From Nocardia flavorosea NBRC 108225 (GTDB taxonomy: Bacteria; Actinomycetota; Actinomycetes; Mycobacteriales; Mycobacteriaceae): 64,000 nucleotides of DNA. Made by a program: the position numbers and the translations under genes. The stretch is taken from the NCBI RefSeq assembly GCF_001613385.1, contig NZ_BDCG01000002.1, forward strand, positions 434,001 through 498,000, in the 5' to 3' direction. A model generated the notes under the pieces. It was not told the origin of the DNA. It searched no databases and worked only from the letters and a program-made list of their open reading frames with translations. Below are positions 55,266 to 63,605 of this stretch, one piece after another (the first letter of the stretch is position 1; every line of letters starts with the position of its first letter).

Positions 55266-56612
55266 GTGACATCGGGCACCGCTCTCCCGCAAGATTATTC
55301 GAGAGATTCGGAGGTTGCCGCGACCGGCGCACCAGCACCGCCGGAAGTAGCGAACCGCCCGATATCGCGCGCCGACGAGAGGACCGGGATCATGCCGACA
55401 GACCGCACCGACGCACGCAAGATCAACCGCGATCAGGCCGTCGGTGGCTGCCCGGTCATCAGAAACGCCGACGGGGTATGGCTCGTGCGGGATTACGCTG
55501 CCGCTCGCGCCGCATTGCGCAGCCCCTATACGGTCCAAGCCGGGTTGGGAGTGGAGACACTCGATAATCTGCCCGCTCGTATCCGTCGTCCGGTGCTGTA
55601 CCGGGACGGCCCGGAGCATCGGGAGCACCGGCGCCAGACCGCGCGCTTCTTCACGCCCCGCCGCGTCGACGAATCGTACCGGGGCTTCATCGGAGACCTG
55701 GCCGACCGGCAACTGGCCGTTCTTCGCGACAACGGCCGGGCGGATTTCGCGGATCTCGCTTTCGGACTGGCGATCGGGGTGGTGTGCTCGGTGATCGGCC
55801 TCACCGAGAGTCGTCCCGGGCTGACTCGGCGGTTGGAGCGGTTCTTTCCCGAGGAGTTCGGCTCACCGGGATTCACCACCGTCGACGGCCTCTACTGGAT
55901 GTGGCGGCAGGCGCGGAACTGGTCGAGCATCTTCCTCAGCGATGTGCGCCCCGCGGTCCGCGCCCGTCGCGTCCGGCGCCGGGACGACCTGATCTCGCAT
56001 CTGCTCGACGAGGGCTGCTCCTCGGTCGAGATCCTCGGCGAATGTATTACTTTCGCCGCGGCAGGAATGGTGACCACCCGCGAGTACATCACCGTTGCCG
56101 CCTGGCACCTGTTCACCGACGAGCCCCTCCGGGACCGCTACCGCACCGCCGAGGAACCCGAGCGTATCGCCATCCTGCACGAAATTCTCCGGCTCGAACC
56201 CGTGGTCGCGCACCTCCTGCGCCGCACCACGGCTCCCGTGGAGCTTCCCGGCGACGGCAGATCGGTGACGGTCGACCCCGGACAACTCATCGATATCGAT
56301 ATCGCGGCCACCAACACCGACCGGGCCGCGGTCGGTGACAGCCCGTTGACGCTCTGCCTCGCCCGACCTCGGACCGACGCCACCGCCCCGGTCCTGTCCT
56401 TCGGCGACGGCCCGCACAAATGCCCCGGAGCGACGATCGCCATCGTCGAGACCGATATCTTCCTCAGCAAACTGCTCGCCATGCCCGGGGTCCGTCTGCA
56501 CTCCCCGCCCCGAGTCGGTGCCAACGACGCAATCGGCGGCTACACCCTCCGAAACATGATCGTCGAGGCCGATACCCCCAACGGACAACGGGATCGGGCA
56601 GGCGAGCACTGA
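55266..56612 (+). CDS. Cytochrome P450 with non-canonical I-helix
   Basis: 448 residues. Haem loop FGDGPHKCPGATIAIVETDIFLSKLLA and ExxR helix HEILRLEP are intact, and the CYP substrate/meander region (PGQLIDIDIAATNTDRA) looks normal. The I-helix reads FAAAGMVTTREYI: the usual acid of (A/G)Gx(D/E)T is Val, so the proton relay differs. P450s lacking this acid often use peroxide (peroxygenases) or an acid from the substrate. GTG 55266 follows AAAAGG; ATG 55392 (GAGGA) would drop a 42-residue head. No redox partner or regulator nearby. Confidence 0.88.
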   Translation: MTSGTALPQDYSRDSEVAATGAPAPPEVANRPISRADERTGIMPTDRTDARKINRDQAVGGCPVIRNADGVWLVRDYAAARAALRSPYTVQAGLGVETLDNLPARIRRPVLYRDGPEHREHRRQTARFFTPRRVDESYRGFIGDLADRQLAVLRDNGRADFADLAFGLAIGVVCSVIGLTESRPGLTRRLERFFPEEFGSPGFTTVDGLYWMWRQARNWSSIFLSDVRPAVRARRVRRRDDLISHLLDEGCSSVEILGECITFAAAGMVTTREYITVAAWHLFTDEPLRDRYRTAEEPERIAILHEILRLEPVVAHLLRRTTAPVELPGDGRSVTVDPGQLIDIDIAATNTDRAAVGDSPLTLCLARPRTDATAPVLSFGDGPHKCPGATIAIVETDIFLSKLLAMPGVRLHSPPRVGANDAIGGYTLRNMIVEADTPNGQRDRAGEH

Positions 56613-56694
56613 ACTCGAGCACCCCCGCTGTGCAGTGCACTCGGTTCGCAGACCCGATCCGGTTTCGATTCCGGGCCACGGCGCCCTGCCGTGT

Positions 56695-57867
56695 TCATCG
56701 TCCGGCGGCCAGCACTGCCGCGAGGCCTTCTCGGAGGTCCCCGAGAAAATACTCGGGGACCTCCAACGACGGGAAATGCCCACCGGATTCCGGCGTACTC
56801 CACCGGACGATGTGCCGGTATCGCTGCTGCGCCCAGGGGCGTGGGCACTTCTCCACGTCGCGCGGGTACATGGTGAGCGCTGACGGAACATCGATCCGGA
56901 GTTCGGGGTCGAACGAGTTGTGGCTTTCGTAGTAGATACGGGCCGCAGATGCGCCGGTCCGCGTCAGCCAGTACAGGGTGACATTGTCGAGGACGCGGTC
57001 TCTGGATATCGTCTCGAACGGGCTGTCTTCGGTATCGGACCATTCGGCGAACTTGTCGAGGATCCAGGCCAGCAGCCCGACGGGTGAATCGACGAGCGAG
57101 TAGCCGATGGTCTGTGGCCGGGTCGCCTGCTGTTTCGCGTATGCCGCGCGCCGGCCCCAGAAATCGCGGGTTTCCTCGGCCCACCTCCGCTCGGTATCGG
57201 TCAGCCCCGCCGTGGACACCCCGGGCGGAGCCTCCGCGAATGTCGTGTGGATACCGAGTATCCGGTCCGGAAATCTACCGGCGAGAACCGAGGTGATATT
57301 GCCGCCCCAGTCGCCACCGTGGGCCAGGAATTCGCGGTAGCCGAGCCTTTCCATCAATGCCACCCAGGCGGCCGCGATCTTCTCGGTTCCCCACCCTGTC
57401 ATGACCGGCTTATCGCTGTAGCCGAAGCCCGGTAGCGACGGGATCACCACATGGAATGCCGGCGTGCCCGGGTCTTGCGGATGTGCCAGCTCGTCGACTA
57501 TGCCGATGAACCGGACGATGCTGTCGGGCCAGCCGTGCGTCATGAGCAATGGGGTGGCGTCTGCGCGCGCGGACCGGCGGTGCAGGAAGTGGATGCCCAG
57601 CCCGTCGACGGCCGTACGGTACTGGCCGATCCGGTTGAGACGCTCTTCGAAAGGGCGCCAGTCGTACTCGGTGCGCCAATAGTCCACGACATCGATGAGG
57701 TCGGTGAGCGGAACGCCCTGGTCCCATCGGCGCGGGCCGGGCGCGGCGCGATAGACGGTCTCGGCCTCCGGCAGCCGTGCCGCGGCCAGCCGGGCACGCA
57801 GATCGTCGAGGTCGGTGTCGGTTTCGCGGGATTCGAATGGTTCTACATCGCTGGTCGAACGGGGCAT
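56695..57867 (-). CDS. Epoxide hydrolase (alpha/beta, EHN-type)
   Basis: 390 residues. EHN cap at the N-terminus (DLDDLRARLAAARLPEAE, WRPFEERLNRIGQYRTAVDGLGIHFLH), oxyanion HGWPDS, nucleophile Asp in HGGDWGGNI, and catalytic His in GGHFPSLEVPEYF. Opens epoxides to diols in detoxification or degradation. ATG 57867 follows CAGGAGG. Divergent from the CGNR regulator with two direct repeats between them. Confidence 0.92.
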   Translation of the reverse strand: MPRSTSDVEPFESRETDTDLDDLRARLAAARLPEAETVYRAAPGPRRWDQGVPLTDLIDVVDYWRTEYDWRPFEERLNRIGQYRTAVDGLGIHFLHRRSARADATPLLMTHGWPDSIVRFIGIVDELAHPQDPGTPAFHVVIPSLPGFGYSDKPVMTGWGTEKIAAAWVALMERLGYREFLAHGGDWGGNITSVLAGRFPDRILGIHTTFAEAPPGVSTAGLTDTERRWAEETRDFWGRRAAYAKQQATRPQTIGYSLVDSPVGLLAWILDKFAEWSDTEDSPFETISRDRVLDNVTLYWLTRTGASAARIYYESHNSFDPELRIDVPSALTMYPRDVEKCPRPWAQQRYRHIVRWSTPESGGHFPSLEVPEYFLGDLREGLAAVLAAGR

Positions 57868-57908
57868 GAGCACCTCCTGGCTGTCGCCGAACCGGCCACC
57901 ACGATGCG

Positions 57909-57967
57909 AACCGGCTAAGACGGTTCTAACATGCTTCGCATCGACAGGCAACCGGCTAAGGTGGTTC
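57909..57967. repeat. Two 18-bp direct repeats, 41-bp period, between epoxide hydrolase and CGNR genes
   Basis: AACCGGCTAAGACGGTTC (57909-57926) and AACCGGCTAAGGTGGTTC (57950-57967) differ at two positions. Each has partial dyad symmetry (AACCG/CGGTT). The second ends one base before the CGNR start codon, so a bound protein would block it. Probable operators for the CGNR protein. Confidence 0.75.
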
Positions 57968-57968
57968 C

Positions 57969-58550
57969 ATGCGCGATCAGTTCCCCGACTTTCGCCTCGG
58001 CAGCGTGCTGGCGACCAGCTTCACGGCGACCCTGACGGAGCGTTGCGGTAACGCCGTGGAGCGCATTCCCACGCCGCAGCGTCTCGTCGATTGGCTGGCA
58101 GTGAACGGCCTCGCCGTGAAGTCGTGCACCCCCGCCCAGCTCGAACTCGCCCGGGAACTGCGCGAATCAGTTCACGCCGCCGCGACAGCCGCCGCGGCCC
58201 GGGACCAGCTCCCTGGGGCTGCCGTCCGAGTCATCAATGACTGCAGTACTCAGGGCCGGGCCGCAGCTGTCCTGACGCCCGACGGCAATCGCCGTTGGCA
58301 ACTCGGCTCGGCCTCCTGTGTGGAAGACGCCCTCAGCGTGATCGCCGCCGACGCGATCGACATCCTCGCCGGCGAACGCGACGGCAGATTGGCCTTGTGT
58401 GCATCGCCGACCTGCCGGGCCGCCTTCTTCGATACCAGTCAGAGCCGCACCCGCAAATGGTGCGATATGAACACGTGTGGAAATCGCCAGAAGAAGGCGC
58501 GCTTCAAAGCCAAACCACCGCAAGGACAGGGCCCCCGCACGAACAAATGA
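57969..58550 (+). CDS. CGNR zinc-finger (ABATE) regulator
   Basis: 193 residues. The ABATE-like N-terminus (FTATLTERCGNAVERIPTPQRLVDWL) is followed by the C-terminal CGNR finger CASPTCRAAFFDTSQSRTRKWC and CGNRQKKARF. Such proteins are thought to be ligand-responsive regulators of adjacent detoxification genes, often hydrolases or ABM-type enzymes, which fits the divergent epoxide hydrolase. The ATG has no clear Shine-Dalgarno; the operator-like repeat ends 1 bp upstream, so a leaderless transcript is plausible. Confidence 0.92.
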   Translation: MRDQFPDFRLGSVLATSFTATLTERCGNAVERIPTPQRLVDWLAVNGLAVKSCTPAQLELARELRESVHAAATAAAARDQLPGAAVRVINDCSTQGRAAAVLTPDGNRRWQLGSASCVEDALSVIAADAIDILAGERDGRLALCASPTCRAAFFDTSQSRTRKWCDMNTCGNRQKKARFKAKPPQGQGPRTNK

Positions 58551-58615
58551 CAACGCCACCGGGGTGGCGCTGGGTTTCGGGCCCGGGACCGGCCCTGGCC
58601 GATATCGCCGCCGCT

Positions 58616-59824
58616 CTACCGGATCGTCGGTGCCGAACTCGTCCCGCCGGTCGCCGCGGCGCTCATTTGCACCACGCCGTGGGATCCGCTGACCCGCCAA
58701 TCCGGTTCGTTCTTCTCGAGTTCTGTGACGATACCCCCGTCGATACCCGCGGCCACGTCGCATTTGAGGGTGCGCAACGCGATCACTCGGGCCGGAAAGT
58801 ATTGCGTGAGTGTGGAGAACGAGATTGTGGCAGGCCAGTGGCAGTCTCCGACGAGTCGCCGGTAGTTGAGATCACCTTTGAGGATCACTGCGTCGGCGCG
58901 TCCGAGCTCGGCACGCAGATCTCCGGGCAAGTGATGAAAAGACAAGGGTGCACAGTAGAACTCGTGAGTCCGTAGCCGCAGCCGGCCCGTCCTGAGTGCG
59001 GAATCCAGCCGGGCCGCGGTCGCGCGCGCGGCTCCGGGGATACCCGCGAGACGCTCGAGAGTCGCCAGTAAGTCGCCGGTGGTGGCGTCCGAGACGTAGT
59101 AGGGCCGCGGTTTGAGGTGCAGGTCGATAGTGAGGTCGCGGTGCACTCCGAGCAGGTGGTCGATGAGGAACAGGTCAGGGATCAGTTCTCGGCCGGCATT
59201 GTCGGCTATCAGGCAAATATTGCCCGTGGCGTAGGTCTCGAGGTGGTCGGCCACCTCGGCAGACTGATCCTCGAGAATTCGGCCGGGCACATCGCGGTCG
59301 GCCGGCGAGGAATTCGACAGGCGGAACCCGAGATCCGCCCGATTCCCCCACAGCGCGGCGTCCAGGAGCGCGATCAACTGCTCCCGCCGCGGACGGACTC
59401 CGCCCTCGGGCACCGACGACAGCTCGGTAGCGAGCGCCGGATCCTCGAGCTCAGCACGTTTACGGGTGAACGGGTCGATACCCCGCCACGGGCCGGGCCC
59501 GAAGTAACCCACCGCGTCGAGTAGCAAGTGATAGAAGTAGCTTTCGGCCCAGAGGAACGGAACATCGAGCCACCGCTGCCCATACATTTCGCTGCCCCAC
59601 CGGTCCCATCGCGATTTACCGGCGCCGCCGTCGGGCAGCGGCTGCACAGTTCCGGTGATGTGTTCACGCAGCTCGTCGAGGCGGTGCCGGATTCCGAGTG
59701 GGTAGGGGTGCGCTTCGCCGGCCTGTTCGATGAGGACGGGATGCCGGTGGGTGAGCACACCCCATGCGAACGAACCCGGTTCGCTGGACACGATGGTCCG
59801 GGCATTGTTCGTGTTCGAGTCCAT
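58616..59824 (-). CDS. DUF89/ARMT1-type damage-control phosphatase
   Basis: 402 residues. Metal and phosphate motifs of the DUF89 family: CLIADNAGRELIPDLFLIDHLL (Asn and Asp ligands), DLTIDLHLKPRPYYVSDATTGDLLATLERL and AVILKGDLNYRRLVGD (Lys and Asp). The human relative ARMT1 dephosphorylates sugar phosphates such as fructose-1-phosphate or acts on damaged metabolites. ATG 59824 follows CGGAG; a longer frame to 60124 is not supported. Convergent with the CGNR gene; a Mut7-C remnant follows upstream. Confidence 0.88.
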   Translation of the reverse strand: MDSNTNNARTIVSSEPGSFAWGVLTHRHPVLIEQAGEAHPYPLGIRHRLDELREHITGTVQPLPDGGAGKSRWDRWGSEMYGQRWLDVPFLWAESYFYHLLLDAVGYFGPGPWRGIDPFTRKRAELEDPALATELSSVPEGGVRPRREQLIALLDAALWGNRADLGFRLSNSSPADRDVPGRILEDQSAEVADHLETYATGNICLIADNAGRELIPDLFLIDHLLGVHRDLTIDLHLKPRPYYVSDATTGDLLATLERLAGIPGAARATAARLDSALRTGRLRLRTHEFYCAPLSFHHLPGDLRAELGRADAVILKGDLNYRRLVGDCHWPATISFSTLTQYFPARVIALRTLKCDVAAGIDGGIVTELEKNEPDWRVSGSHGVVQMSAAATGGTSSAPTIR

Positions 59825-59929
59825 GACACTCCGTTCGCGGGTCGGCGGGCAGCGGTCACGGCCGCCGCTCCGGCGGCCCCGGTAAGCGTAGTCGCCGGCC
59901 GACCAGCCGTCGGCCCTGGCGGCGTCGGC

Positions 59930-60263
59930 GCGCAGCGTTCGCGCCGATCTCCCGGTCGAGCAGACCGTGGAAGTCATCGACCGCCTCGATCTGTCCCGCC
60001 GTCTGGCCCCGCTCACCCGCTGCCTGCGTTGCGGCGCACGCCTGGAAGATGTCGCGAAGGCCGATATCGTCGATCGGCTCCCACCGCGTACCCGCCACGA
60101 GCAGCACAGTTTCCGCCGGTGCACCGGCTGCGACCGGATCTACTGGGCAGGGACACACCAGCGCCGACTCGACCAACTCGTGGCCCGGATCATGTCTCAG
60201 ATCCGGTCTGTCCACGACCCGGCCGGCCCGCCTGCGGGGCCCGCCGCGGCTCCTGACGGGTGA
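59930..60263 (+). pseudogene. C-terminal fragment of a Mut7-C RNase-domain protein
   Basis: Plus strand RADLPVEQTVEVIDRLDLSRRL, CLRCGARLEDV, DRLPPRTRHEQ and CTGCDRIYWAGTHQRRLDQLV match the Mut7-C C-terminus with its zinc-ribbon (two CxxC). The ubiquitin-like N-terminus and PIN-like nuclease core are absent, so about two thirds of the gene is missing. It ends with a normal stop. Confidence 0.7.
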
Positions 60264-60309
60264 GCAGCCCCTGCGCGAGGGCACCGGTGGCGGTTCGCAG
60301 CAGGTCACG

Positions 60310-60780
60310 AAGTTCGGAAGTGCCGCGATCCACGAAACGGTCGCGGGAACCTTCGCCGCCGGCTGGGCGCAGGTCGACAGCCCGGGGGCCCTCGATCCCC
60401 TCATGGCCGAAGATATCGCACTGGTGCAGCCGGTGATTCCCACCCGCCACCAGGAAGCAGCGAGGGTGGGATGCCGTGGACAGGGTGCGGAGCTTCGCCA
60501 CCGATCTGCACAGTGAGGTGCTCGGCTGGTCCGGGTCTACGGACCGCTTGTATATCGAACACCGGCTCGGTGCCCCCCTCGGCGGTTGCGCGGCGCGAAT
60601 CGACGCGGTCGACGTTTTCGAGCTCGGCCCGAGTGGTGAAGTAACCCGGCGCGCCGCCTATTTCGATCCCGCCCCGCTGATGGTAGCCGGGCTGTCCGCC
60701 GTCGATTCGGCCGCGGGGGCGGCGGTCCGGCGTGCGGCCGCGATATCGGGAGTTCGCCGGATCGGCCGGGCGGCGGCTGT
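60310..60780 (+). pseudogene. SnoaL/NTF2-like protein gene with frameshift
   Basis: First frame: ETVAGTFAAGWAQVDSPGAL, DPLMAEDIALVQPVIPTR. Then, after a frame change near 60446-60460, RGWDAVDRVRSFATDLHSEV, IEHRLGAPLGGCAARIDAVDVFELGPSGEV and RRAAYFDPAPLMVAGL. Together they make one NTF2-like fold (helix, then curved sheet) of about 150 residues. The second frame lacks a stop near the natural end and runs antisense into the IclR gene. It may be inactive or misassembled. Confidence 0.65.
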
Positions 60781-61556
60781 CAATCGCCTAGGCGATCGGC
60801 TTCGATCGCACCGGCGGCCCGGTGAAGAGTGGCGACCAGGGGCGCCAGCCGATTCCGGTCGTAACGGACCGATGGCATCGAGACAGACAACCCTGCCACC
60901 GCGGCACCGGCGGCATCACGCACCGGGACACCCACCGCGACCACACCGCGCTCGGACAACCCGTTGTTGAGGGCGAATCCCGCACGGCCCACGCGCCCCA
61001 GCTGGGCGCGCAGGCTCGGCAGGTCCGGCCGTTCATCCGCCCTCTCCGCGAACCGGTGTTCGTCGTAGAGTTCCTCCACCTCGTCCGGCTCGAGGTCCGC
61101 GAGGAGCACCAAGCCCGCGGTGGTGCGATGCGCGGGAAACACCATGCCTTCCCGGGAACCCACGCGCAGTGCCTGCCGGCATTCCACGCTGGCGATGAAC
61201 CGTGTGGTATCTCCGGTGCGGATCGTGAGATTCGCCGACTCCCCCACCAGGTCGACGAGCCGCTGCAGATGCGGTAGCGCGGCTGCCCGCAACCGCGAGG
61301 TTCGTGACTGCGAATGGGCGGCGAGTTCGAGCACCGGCCCCGGGTAGTACTTGCGCTGCTGGTCCTGCACGGCGAAGTCCCGGTACACCAGTGTCTGCAG
61401 CAGCCGGTGCGCCGTCGACCGCGCCACCCCCAGGCGTTCCGCAATCTGACTGACCGTCAACCCGCCCTCCAGTTGCAGCATCACCGCTGCCCGCAGCGCG
61501 TGGTCGGCGCTGGTCACGACGTACGCCGGCGGATTCTTCGGTTCGGTGCTACCCAT
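60780..61556 (-). CDS. IclR-family regulator of the gentisate operon
   Basis: 258 residues. wHTH AAVMLQLEGGLTVSQIAERLGVARSTAHRLLQTLVYRDFAVQDQQRKYYPG, then the IclR effector domain (ANLTIRTGDTTRFIASVE, GMVFPAHRTTAGLVLLADLEPDEVEELY, GVVAVGVPVRDAAGAAVAGLSVSMPSVRYDRNRL). Effector probably gentisate or 3-hydroxybenzoate, acting as activator or repressor of the divergent operon. ATG 61556 chosen since homology begins near it; an upstream in-frame start to 61637 would overlap the dioxygenase. Confidence 0.92.
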   Translation of the reverse strand: MGSTEPKNPPAYVVTSADHALRAAVMLQLEGGLTVSQIAERLGVARSTAHRLLQTLVYRDFAVQDQQRKYYPGPVLELAAHSQSRTSRLRAAALPHLQRLVDLVGESANLTIRTGDTTRFIASVECRQALRVGSREGMVFPAHRTTAGLVLLADLEPDEVEELYDEHRFAERADERPDLPSLRAQLGRVGRAGFALNNGLSERGVVAVGVPVRDAAGAAVAGLSVSMPSVRYDRNRLAPLVATLHRAAGAIEADRLGD

Positions 61557-61574
61557 GCGGTTCGTTCTGCTCTC

Positions 61575-61591
61575 CAGAATTTGATGTTCTG
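61575..61591. promoter_or_regulatory. IclR operator candidate
   Basis: CAGAA-TTTGATG-TTCTG, an inverted repeat with 5-bp arms, lies in the 64-bp gap between the divergent IclR gene and the gentisate dioxygenase. Its position would affect both promoters. Confidence 0.5.
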
Positions 61592-61620
61592 CTGCCTCGA
61601 CGCACGCCACTGTAGGCGAT

Positions 61621-62778
61621 ATGAGCACGACTGACACTCCCGTCCGGTTACGGGCGGTGGCCGCGCCGAATCAGCCGGACGTGACACCCGCCCTCGAGGA
61701 GCTCTATCGCGGGTTCGAGCAGGAACTGCTGGTTCCGCTGTGGACCGAGATCGGTGATCTCATGCCGGCACATCCCCGTTCGCGGGCGGTCCCCCATATG
61801 TGGCGGTGGGAGAATCTGCTCCGCCTGGCGGCGAAGGCCGGCGATATCGTGCCCGTCGGCCGCGGCGGGGAACGGCGGGCGATTGCGCTGGCGAACCCGG
61901 CGCTCGGCGGCCGGCCGTTCGCGACCCCCACATTGTGGGCGGCGATCCAGTATCTGATGCCGGGCGAGGACGCCCCGGAGCATCGCCACACCCAGCACGC
62001 GTTCCGGTTCGTGGTCGAGGGATCGGGTGTATGGACAGTGGTGGGTGGCAGTGGAAACGATGCGAAGGGGGATGCCGTGCCGATGCGGCGCGGGGATTTC
62101 CTGCCACAGGCCGGCTGGAATTGGCATGCGCACCACAATGCGACTTCGGAACCGATGGCCTGGATCGACGGTTTGGATATTCCGTTCCAATACGTTGTGG
62201 AATCGCAGTTCTTTCAGTTCGGCCGGGAGGAGGTCAGCGCCGGCGAGCGGGTCACGCCGGAGCGCTCGCGGTCGGAACGGTTGTGGGGGCATCCGGGGTT
62301 GCGACCGCTGTCGGTGGGTGAGGTGGCGCCGGGATCGCCGCTACTGGCCTACAAGTGGGAGCACACCGACGCCGCACTGAACGATCAACTACTGCTGGAG
62401 AAAGAGGGGTACGGCGGTACCGTCGAACCCGGGCATGCGGCGGTGCGATTCACGAACCCGCACAACGGGACCGACGTCCTGCCCACCATCCGCGCGGAGT
62501 TCCACCGTATCGCCCGCGGCGCGGGCACCGCCCCGGTCCGCGAGACCGGTTCTGCGGTCTACCAGGTGTTCGACGGTTCCGGCACGGTGACCGTGGGCGA
62601 GAAGTCCTGGTCGGTCACCCGCGGCGATCTGTTCGTCGTCCCGTCCTGGGAGCCCTTCTCCGCCACCTCCGAAGCCGGTAGCACCGATTCCGATTCCGGC
62701 GCGCTCGACCTCTTCCGTTTCTCGGACACTCCCGTGTTCGAGGCCCTCCAGCTCAACCGTCAGGAGATCATCCGATGA
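61621..62778 (+). CDS. Gentisate 1,2-dioxygenase
   Basis: 385 residues, bicupin. Iron ligands in the first cupin: EHRHTQHAFRFVVEG (His, His) and WNWHAHHN (His). The second cupin (VYQVFDGSGTVTVGEKSWSVTRGDLFVVPSWEPF) has lost its ligands, usual in this family. Cleaves gentisate to maleylpyruvate. The ATG has no strong Shine-Dalgarno (GTAGGCG). Followed by ATGA overlap with the hydrolase, so these are the first two genes of the gentisate operon. Confidence 0.94.
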   Translation: MSTTDTPVRLRAVAAPNQPDVTPALEELYRGFEQELLVPLWTEIGDLMPAHPRSRAVPHMWRWENLLRLAAKAGDIVPVGRGGERRAIALANPALGGRPFATPTLWAAIQYLMPGEDAPEHRHTQHAFRFVVEGSGVWTVVGGSGNDAKGDAVPMRRGDFLPQAGWNWHAHHNATSEPMAWIDGLDIPFQYVVESQFFQFGREEVSAGERVTPERSRSERLWGHPGLRPLSVGEVAPGSPLLAYKWEHTDAALNDQLLLEKEGYGGTVEPGHAAVRFTNPHNGTDVLPTIRAEFHRIARGAGTAPVRETGSAVYQVFDGSGTVTVGEKSWSVTRGDLFVVPSWEPFSATSEAGSTDSDSGALDLFRFSDTPVFEALQLNRQEIIR

Positions 62779-63605
62779 AACTCGCCACCCTCCGCGTCGA
62801 CGGCGGTACCCGCGCGGTCCGTCTGGACGCTGACACCCTCGTCGACCTCGGCTGTTCCGACCTCGGCGTCCTGTTCGCCCAGGACGATTGGGCCACGACC
62901 GCTGCGAAGGCCACGGGCGCGACCTGGCCCGCGGACGGCGCCGATCTGGCCCCGGTGGTGCCGAACCCGTCGAAGGTGATCTGCGTCGGGCACAACTACA
63001 CGAATCACATCAAGGAGATGGGTCGCGAACTGCCCAGCTACCCGACACTTTTCCCGAAGTTCGCCGACAGCCTCATCGGACCGAACGATCCGATCGTGAA
63101 ACCCGGCGAAACCGAGGCATTCGACTGGGAGGTCGAATTGGTGGTCGTGATCGGTACACCGGTTCGCCGGGCCACCGAGGAACAGGCTGCCGATGCCATC
63201 GCGGGTTTCACCGTCATGAACGATATTTCGGTGCGGGACTGGCAGTTCCGGACGATCGAATGGACGCAGGGCAAGATCTGGGACTCCTCCACCCCGGTCG
63301 GGCCCTATGTCGTCACTCCCGACGAGGTCGGCGGGGTCCGGCCGGCGCTCGAAGTCGAGACACTCGTCGACGGCGAGATCATGCAGCGCGACGATACGGG
63401 CACACTGCTGTTCGATCCGGTGCGCCTCGTGCAATACGTTTCGACCGTCATCCGGCTCAACCCCGGCGATATGATCGCCACCGGCACTCCGGCCGGGGTC
63501 GGCCATGCCCGCGACCCCAAGGTCTATCTCGTCGGCGGCGAAACCGTCGTCACGCGCATTGCCGGCCTCGGAGCGTGCACCAACCAGGTCGTGAAAGCGT
63601 CGTGA
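62775..63605 (+). CDS. Fumarylpyruvate hydrolase (FAH family)
   Basis: 276 residues. FAH fold: VICVGHNYTNHIKEMGRELP, FPKFADSLIGPNDPIVKP, DWEVELVVVIG (metal Glu/Asp), NDISVRDWQ, and GDMIATGTPAGVGHARDPKVYL. In this operon the role is fumarylpyruvate to fumarate plus pyruvate, the last gentisate step. ATGA and GTGA overlaps couple it to both neighbours. Confidence 0.92.
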   Translation: MKLATLRVDGGTRAVRLDADTLVDLGCSDLGVLFAQDDWATTAAKATGATWPADGADLAPVVPNPSKVICVGHNYTNHIKEMGRELPSYPTLFPKFADSLIGPNDPIVKPGETEAFDWEVELVVVIGTPVRRATEEQAADAIAGFTVMNDISVRDWQFRTIEWTQGKIWDSSTPVGPYVVTPDEVGGVRPALEVETLVDGEIMQRDDTGTLLFDPVRLVQYVSTVIRLNPGDMIATGTPAGVGHARDPKVYLVGGETVVTRIAGLGACTNQVVKAS

